A DNA stretch of 64,000 nucleotides, from the NCBI GenBank assembly GCA_018340375.1, contig JAFFJZ010000006.1, forward strand, positions 27,534,001 to 27,598,000, given 5' to 3'. Positions 57,791 through 64,000 of this stretch are shown in pieces. The notes under the pieces were generated by a model that saw only the letters and a list, made by a program, of their open reading frames with translations, had not been told where the DNA came from and searched no databases. A program made the translations under genes and the position numbers. How positions within the stretch are numbered: position 1 is the stretch's first letter; the number at the start of each line of letters is the position of its first letter. Source of the stretch: Gonatopus flavifemur. Its lineage: Eukaryota; Arthropoda; Insecta; Hymenoptera; Dryinidae.

Positions 57791-57813
57791 GGAAAAAATT
57801 GCTGTTTTAGCAA

Positions 57814-57961
57814 CCCTGGCAAAAATGAAGCGTGCTCTAAGCGTGAATATCCACAAAATATCTATCTCTTTCCACACGACATATTCGGAAAGAGATAGCC
57901 AACCTCTGAAGAGTAATTTTGCGGATATCCACGCTTAGAGCACGCTTCATTTTCACCAGGG
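57814..57961. repeat. Palindromic MITE, CCCTGGYRAAAATGAAGCG
   Basis: 148-bp hairpin: CCCTGGCAAAAATGAAGCGT / ACGCTTCATTTTCACCAGGG and GCTCTAAGCGTGAATATCC / GGATATCCACGCTTAGAGC. Confidence 0.8.
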
Positions 57962-58697
57962 AACACTGTGAAAAATTTCTATTGGAAACTTCACATCAAT
58001 GTTTGGAAGTGTAATGAACACATACATGCGTGAAGAAATTTATTAAAAAATTATACACGGAGAGGATGATCCGTTACTTTTTCATGTAAAACACAATATT
58101 TTTTACTGTGCTCCACATCAACGCCGGACAGAGTTTTGATGTTGATGAAAATTTATATTTCCACACAATAAAATAGTTTCCCATAAGGATTACATTTACT
58201 TTTTCCAATTTACATAGTCAAAATTCCTGTGATGAAATTCATGGACTTTCAGGAGAATTCCTTATCAAGTAAATATTGCACTGGACATAATTATAAATTC
58301 CTGTGAAGTTTTCTAGGATTAGATGAAAATAACATAATTTTTCTTGTCGATTCCAATGTGGTTCATGGATTGTGAGGTACCACAATAATTTCAACTGTAT
58401 TTCTCTCCCCGTTGTGACGATCCTCGTCTAGATTTCAAACCTTTAAAATATAAATTCAATAATAATATAGGTAAAATAATTGTAAAAAGGAACGATATCC
58501 CTAACCTCGATTGCATTGCATAATCAACGCTACCTGAAGACATACATACCCTTGATTGTCTCGCATAAACATACGTTCCCCGTGAAGCAAGACGACAGTA
58601 CCTGAAATGATGTAGTAATGAATATCGTACACTAAATTTACAAGAAAAGGAACAATACAGCCTCACTCACACCAGGAACACAGGCACATTATCGCAT
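57962..58697. other. Spacer with a MITE half
   Basis: 57965-58040 matches the left end of the 13186 MITE (CACTGTGAAAAATTTCTATT, GGAAACTTCACATCAATG). I could not locate a right end. No gene supported. Confidence 0.4.
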
Positions 58698-58933
58698 CCC
58701 TGGTTAAGAGAACCCATTGATTCTGACCAATTCTCATGAAATTAAAATCAAACGTGGACAATGTTATGACCAAATCTCACCAGTGATTTTTCAATGAGAT
58801 TTGGTCAGAACTTTCATGTGAATCTCGTTGAATCTGGCCAAATCTCACTAAATTACGATTAGACTCGTACAATGTTCTTACCAAATCTCATTGAATTTCA
58901 TTTGTCAGATTCAATGGATCCTTTTAACCAGGG
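58698..58933. repeat. MITE, CCCTGGTTAAAAGAAYCC family, full copy
   Basis: CCCTGGTTAAGAGAACCCATTG at the left and CAATGGATCCTTTTAACCAGGG at the right are inverted; the internal sequence is the same as 55560-55799 in opposite orientation. Confidence 0.8.
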
Positions 58934-59263
58934 ATATTCACCTGAAAAATAACAAAATAAACATATTAGTTAATAATTATAATGAATATAAGTACACGAT
59001 TAAGAAAAAGAAAAACTTACCAGAGTGTAACGCACTCGCAAACACAAACACGTCAGAAATCAGAGTAAGCACAGCACTCGCGAAGTAGAAGATATACAGG
59101 TAACATTCCGAACGTTAATTTCAAAAATTCGCGGTGATCTGTACCTCGAGGTGACAGATGATAAACAAACACGGGCCACCAATCTCGGATTTCTTGAGCA
59201 ATGGCGCAAGCGCGCGAATAACATAGGAGAGGAAAATAGTAGAGAGAGACACACCTATACGAT

Positions 59264-59878
59264 TGTGACAAACTCTGAGATTCGATAGGTTCGCTAGTGT
59301 TTCCCACGGTGGAAGTTATTCCTGGCAGGTTATAATATAAGAAGCAGAGAAGGATTCCATCACTTCTCGACTTCTGACGCTTGGAACAGTCAGCTTGGTA
59401 TCACCTCCTGGTAAGCATTTTTAATTATTGTAGAAGTCGGGACTGTCCGGTGACTTTGTGATCGGATTTCGGCGCGTTGCACCGCAAAACCCTAGCTTTT
59501 GCTAAGGGCCGGTGGGGAAGTTGGTTTCACCTTCTTTAGAGTGTAAATTCCGTGAGAGCCACCTTCTCACGAATTCGAATTGTTAGGGAAATCACCGCTA
59601 GAAGCAATTAGCCTAACCAGATGAAAATCATATTCCGTTAGAGTTGCGAAGAATTACGGTTATTTCCGTTGGACCCCGGACGATCTAAAAGTACACTCGC
59701 GCGTCATACTTCATAAATCTCGTGTGCACACGTATAAGAGTAATCCAACAGAAAGCCCGAACTAGTAGGATTATTTGAATAATAAACAAGTTTCTTGAAC
59801 AGTTTCGTCAATTTGACTCACTTTATGTAATAAAGATATGTGCGACCTGGGCTACGAACAGGCGGCTTAGGTGTGACA
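59264..59878 (+). mobile_element. Possible solo LTR
   Basis: The 615-bp block starts TGTGACAAAC and ends GTGTGACA (TG...CA). It holds a TATA box (TATAATATAA at 59331-59340) and AATAAA at 59781 and 59829, the U3-R-U5 order expected on the plus strand. It is GC-richer and more complex than its flanks. No matching target duplication and no internal retrotransposon region were found, so a promoter with a 5' exon of an unidentified gene is the alternative (TCCTG|GTAAGC at 59410 is a good donor). Confidence 0.4.
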
Positions 59879-60194
59879 ACAAGTTTTCGAGGAAACAGCT
59901 GTTAAAGATAAACAAGTGATTTGATCAGTTTCGCTTTGGTTGTTCGCTTCTAATGTTCTGATTGTGAATTTGTGGATTTTTATGTAAAATGACGTGGTTT
60001 TGCCTCGAAATAAAATTTTTTAACATATGAAATGATGTCTATTATTTTATAATTTAATCTCCAAATTTGTATCATTTCCAATCATTTCTGCTCTTCTTTT
60101 TGTACATTTTTAACAAATTGTACAACAAACATAACCCTGTTAAAAAAATTCAGCTGGGATTCCACGTAGATTCCAGATCCGAAATTTATCTGCG

Positions 60195-61524
60195 CACGGA
60201 GAAAAATGCAGGTCGAAGATATAGTAATCTTTAATCAAAATTTGAGAATTTTTCTTAAATGCATAATAAAAACAAAACGGTTCATTTTTTCGTGGAATTG
60301 TGGTCGAAGAACAATGGAAAATTATCAATACTCAATGAAGAATAGAGAAACATATGAACTTTGCATACGAAAGTCGCATACGAAATTTCACAAAGTGAAT
60401 AGTATACGGAAAAAAAAGAATTGTTGCAGCAACTACTCAAATAGTCGATTTTCGATCATCTACTCAAGTAGTTGCTGCAGCTACTGCAACTGCTAGCTTA
60501 GTAGTCAGGACAAGTAACACGTTAGTTGTCTCAACTAATTCAAAATGCCTCAGGTATTTACGTTAGTTAGTGCAACTATCGAGTTACTTGTCCTGACTAC
60601 TAAATAGCTGCGGCAACTACTTATGGAGGGAAATACATGTAAACATACCGTTTTTTCAGGATTTATTACAAAAAATCGACTGAAGACCCGTTAATGAAAT
60701 AACGCATATCTTGAAATATACGTTTTAAAGTATTTTGACAATTTTTTTGAGACAAAAATATTTCAAAATGGCAGAGCTACAGCTGCTGAGAGTTGGTAGC
60801 TGGTTTTCACGCCGTGCAGCCTACAAGTCCCAATTTTTTTCTAAAATCAGAAAACCAAGATTCTATCGTTAGAATATATAAAAATGCACATCTTGACGGA
60901 GCCAAAACGAATGAAAATGAAAAATGGAAAATTGAGGGGGATTTTGAAAAAAAAAAACCACTTTTGTTCCTGATTACAAATTGAAAAAGACAATGTGAAT
61001 AAATTTGGTTTTTTGTTCTTCTCTCCGTCAAGATGTGTGTTTCTACATATTCTAACGATAGAATTTGGATTTTTTGATTTTAGAAAAAAATTGGGACCTG
61101 TAGGCTGCACGGCGCAAAAAAAGAGGTAGCAACCCGTAGCTCCGCCATTTTGAAATATTTTTGTCTTCAAAAAATTTGAAAGATAATTTCAAACGTATAA
61201 TTCAAGATGTGCTTTATTTCATTGATGTATCTTCAACCAATGTTTTGTAATAAATTCTTGAAAAAAAGGTACATTCACATGTTTTTCCCCCCTCAAGTAG
61301 ATAGTCGAAAATCGCCTATTTAAATAGTTGCTGCAACTTTTTATTTTTTTCCGTGTAGGACATTGAAATTTTGTTATTAGTTTGTAAAATTTCACGCGTG
61401 ACTTTTGCAAAGTTCATATGTTTCGATTTCCGAATACAATTCCACAAAAAAGTGGACCGTTTTGTCTTTATTCTCAAATTTTTATTGAAGATTACTATAT
61501 TTTCGACCTTCATTGTTCTCCGTG
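60195..61524. mobile_element. Second-level element, CACGGAGAAAAATG termini
   Basis: CACGGAGAAAAATGCAGGTCG and CGACCTTCATTGTTCTCCGTG are inverted. The arms continue with GAAGATATAGTAATCTT / AAGATTACTATATTTTC. It contains the 60415-61357 element. Confidence 0.75.
60415..61357. mobile_element. Third-level palindromic element, ACGGAAAAAAAAG termini
   Basis: ACGGAAAAAAAAGAATTGTTGC at the left and GCAACTTTTTATTTTTTTCCGT at the right. Arms of about 270 bp pair from 60633 to 61283 (CTATCGTTAGAATAT / ATATTCTAACGATAG; GGCTGCACGGC). Its left arm is itself interrupted by a small palindrome at about 60465-60622 (GTAGTCAGGACAAGTAAC / GTTACTTGTCCTGACTAC). Confidence 0.75.
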
Positions 61525-61683
61525 CGTTGCCAGCTAAGCCTCCACCTGGAATCCAGAATCCCAACTGTTTTCCATACGGGATTTCCAATTCCAACCGGGA
61601 TTCCACGTTGGAGTTGAAATTCTAGCTGGCTTTCCACCTGGAAATGAGGAATCTCGAATCCCAGCTGGAATTCTGTGACAGGG

Positions 61684-62394
61684 AATACATAACCTTACAA
61701 TTCGATTTTGTCCCCACTTCACAGGACAGTACAGTAAATTTTGTAGGTCACTTTTGTCTGCGTGTATTCATTGCTCAGTTGAACAGAAAGTACGTAGCAA
61801 AGTTTTGCCCATTCCTCGAAGGACTCCATGGTCCCGAAGCAGGAATTTTTCGCCACGTGTGCATGATTTGGGAGTTCTATATAGAAATTCTTGCCAAGAA
61901 TTTTGTAAAATTGAAATTCTATAGAATTTTGTTGTCCGGGTTGATAGATCTCCTCTAAAAAGACTGAGCCTTCAGCATTTGCACGCCAAATAAAAAAACT
62001 GTGTAAAAATATAGACTAATATCATTAGCATCCAAAGTCAATTTGAGAATTTGTTGTCCTTGAGTCTATCCAGTGGGACGTGTCATGCATGACGTAACAA
62101 GAACAAAAAGAAAGGTAGAAGAATGAATACGTTATTGTAATGACGTACAGTATAAGCCACATAGGATGTAAAAACCAGCGCATAGCCAGCGTGCCACGTG
62201 TATTTCGATCCCTCTTTCTCGAGATCTCCACACACAAAACACAATATTGGGATAAAAAATGATTCTTCTTATCCCACAAATTCATTTAATTTCATTTCTA
62301 CTTCTATTCCACTCCTCTTTCCATTGGAATTATTTTATCACGCGATTTATCTTGCATATTTTTTACTCTCTGTAGTTTCTTTTTTATCTGACAG
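61684..62394. other. Spacer without supported features
   Basis: Apparently unique AT-rich sequence. I see no repeat ends or exons until the candidate acceptor at 62394. Confidence 0.35.
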
Positions 62395-62588
62395 AATAAT
62401 GAAATTGATCGAAGAGAACCTTGATACCAATTGGGTCGAGAAACAGGTTGGCTAAGATAATTCGCATGCTTTTTTTCTCCTGCTTCTTCTTCTTCTGCTC
62501 CTTCTTTGTCTCTTTGTTTCTTCTCTTCGACTAGAATGAAGCAAACTTTGAGTTTGTAAATGGGAAATCGATATGTTCTACTTTCGAG
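62395..62588 (+). CDS. Two candidate internal exons of an unrecognised gene
   Basis: Exon 62395-62446 follows a good acceptor (TTTTTTATCTGACAG) and reads IMKLIEENLDTNWVEKQ. Exon 62535-62588 follows a very pyrimidine-rich tract ending CTTCGACTAG, reads NEANFEFVNGKSICSTFE and ends in donor GAG|GTAGGT. Phases agree (0 to 0). The first donor (CAG|GTTGGC) is weak. No family recognised; further exons could lie to the left in repeats or beyond the right edge. Low confidence. Confidence 0.25.
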
Positions 62589-63011
62589 GTAGGTAAAACG
62601 TTGCGGAGGGTTCAGAGAAAGAATATTGTCAATTTACTTGGCGTTGAGGAAAAGATTTATCCTTTTTTTATGTGTTTCTGAACTTTTGGTAGAGAGTGAA
62701 AATCATTGTCATTCGTTCACTCTCGGATAATTTATTTTTTTTCTTGTATAGGGATCAGAATTGAGTGAAGTTTCCGTAACGACAAAGTTTCAATGACGTT
62801 ACATGAATGTTATATATCATATTACAATTAAAATGCATACAAAAATAGGATCGAGGCGAATAAAATTCAAATCTTTATCCGAATTCGTGCGAATCTATTC
62901 AAATTCTTGACCAGGAATTGCATTGGAAGAATCTTCTTTGTAAAAATCACCGTGAAATTCCGGGGATTGAGGGATGAGTGACGATTTTTCAAAAAATTAC
63001 AGTGCAGCCTG
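62589..63011. other. Spacer, nothing recognised
   Basis: No repeat ends or exons seen. Confidence 0.35.
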
Positions 63012-63199
63012 CACGGAAGAAAATGAACTGTTAATTTTACCAGAATTCCGGTTACTATATGGACAGCAAGGAATATCTGTGACTTTTACTGGAATTCTTG
63101 TTAAATCTACCGGAGACTTGATTCATTTAACTAGAATTCCGGTTAAAATAGCAGTAATTCTCGCTGTCCATATATTAACCGGAGTATTTTTTTTCCGTG
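63012..63199. repeat. Palindromic MITE with CACGGAAGAAAA termini
   Basis: CACGGAAGAAAATGAAC at the left and GTATTTTTTTTCCGTG at the right. ATATGGACAGCAAGGA / CTCGCTGTCCATAT and repeated AGAATTCCGGTTA fill the arms. Confidence 0.75.
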
Positions 63200-63555
63200 T
63201 GTGAAGATGAGTGAATTTTCTGCAAATTTTACCAAACGCACGGCGGTTTTTTGAAGAATTTTCACTTGTCCCTCACGGTAATTTTGCAAATAAAATTCTT
63301 TCAGTGTGTAAATTGATTTTATGAATTCATTTCGAATGCAAGCATCATGTGACATGGTTGTAACAAACTTTTGCGCAATATTTTATGTCACTAATAAGGT
63401 GAATGGCTATTATTTCGTCAGGGTATCATAAAATTGATAAATCAAGCTGTTGTGAGCAAATTATGAATATTCTTTGGTACAAAACGCCACAAATGCATTG
63501 TTTACAATTGCTTAATGATCAATTTTATCAATGAACTGACGAAATAATATCCACA

Positions 63556-63813
63556 TTGAAAGAAATAATTAGGTACCCTGACTCCAAATTAGTTCCAGCA
63601 ACTAGATACGGTTGTTGATATTTGGATAACTAAAACGAGCGTTGGCTCAACTAAATTCAAATTTAATTTCTCCGACTTTAATTGCTGTTACTAATTTGAA
63701 GTTGCCTTGACTACAGTTTTTATAACCGGCTTCTATTCTTTTATCACTCGGAACTAATTTTTACAACTAACTTCAGTTCATTCGGTCAAATAAATTATTT
63801 TTTTCGGTGCAGT
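63556..63813. repeat. MITE, GCACCGAAAAAAATAATTAG family, uninterrupted copy
   Basis: The same sequence as the two outer parts of 15624-16154 (ACTCCAAATTAGTTCCAGCAAC ... TCGGAACTAATTTTTACAAC), without the palindrome found there. The right end is TTTTTTTCGGTGC. Confidence 0.8.
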
Positions 63814-63837
63814 GACGAATATATAGCCATTTACCGT

Positions 63838-64000
63838 ACACGGAGAAAAAGAAATACCAATTTTTCCCTATTTTGCTTGCTAAACCAGGAACAGGAAGGT
63901 TTGTAAACTGGATTTTCACATAAAAATACGAGAGATTACGAATGAATAAGTGAATTTTACTATACGCTTTATGAAATTTTCAACCCTACACTGAAAAAAA
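63838..64000. repeat. Left end of another CACGGAGAAAAA element, cut by window edge
   Basis: ACACGGAGAAAAAGAAATACC begins at 63838. The window ends in CACTGAAAAAAA, so the partner end, or a further element's start, is at or past the edge. ATAAAAATACGAGAGATTACG resembles the inverted words at 18880 and 19160. Confidence 0.45.

Larger units (their letters stand above)
60135..61683. mobile_element. Outer element of a deep palindromic nest, CCCTGTYAMARAATTC termini
   Basis: CCCTGTTAAAAAAATTCAGC at the left and CCAGCTGGAATTCTGTGACAGGG type at the right, with GGGATTCCACGT-like words in both arms. It contains the 60195-61524 element. Confidence 0.65.

Overview
This is nuclear DNA from an insect, probably a hymenopteran; the order is an inference from overall gene structure and transposon flavour and was not tested. 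The signs are short spliceosomal introns, single-copy animal genes, AT-rich intergenic DNA and a very dense load of DNA transposons and palindromic MITEs. No prokaryotic operon, tRNA gene, rRNA gene or CRISPR array was found.

Layout, left to right. 54-599: the last two exons of a malate dehydrogenase-like gene (MDH1B type). 600-6500: a repeat field in which the two ends of a dead mariner transposase lie 3.5 kb apart with other elements between them. 6520-14019 (minus): a complete nine-exon SLC45-type sugar transporter, with one GC-AG intron and one intron made almost wholly of three nested transposons. 14020-25485: mostly repeats, including nested MITEs, a 0.5 kb array of a GC-rich 15-bp core, a second copy of a 1.2 kb element and a perfect 704-bp TTAA-flanked palindrome. 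25486-36273 is a compact gene cluster: the 3' part of a putative winged-helix protein (+), single-exon asteroid nuclease (-), SFT2 vesicle-transport protein (+), RNase P subunit Rpp38 (-) and the SNF2 ATPase lodestar/TTF2 (+). Neighbours alternate strands, so asteroid/SFT2 and Rpp38/lodestar probably share divergent promoters, while the other pairs converge. 37531-38667: a two-exon gene for a 97-aa protein with a signal peptide that I cannot assign. 38670-64000: repeat-dominated, with a small hypothetical gene (42519-42862, -), a frameshifted MULE transposase remnant, a 2.03 kb rosa-type (DD41D) element whose transposase has a single stop codon, tRNA-derived SINE-like sequence, a possible solo LTR and a four-part nested palindrome at 60135-61683.

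The recognised genes are housekeeping and do not form one pathway: DNA or structure-specific cleavage (asteroid), Golgi traffic (SFT2), tRNA processing (Rpp38), transcription termination and chromosome segregation (lodestar), and sugar transport (Slc45). The unusual content is the mobile DNA. Many palindromic elements share one of a few short terminal motifs while their interiors are unrelated, and they have inserted into each other up to three or four deep.
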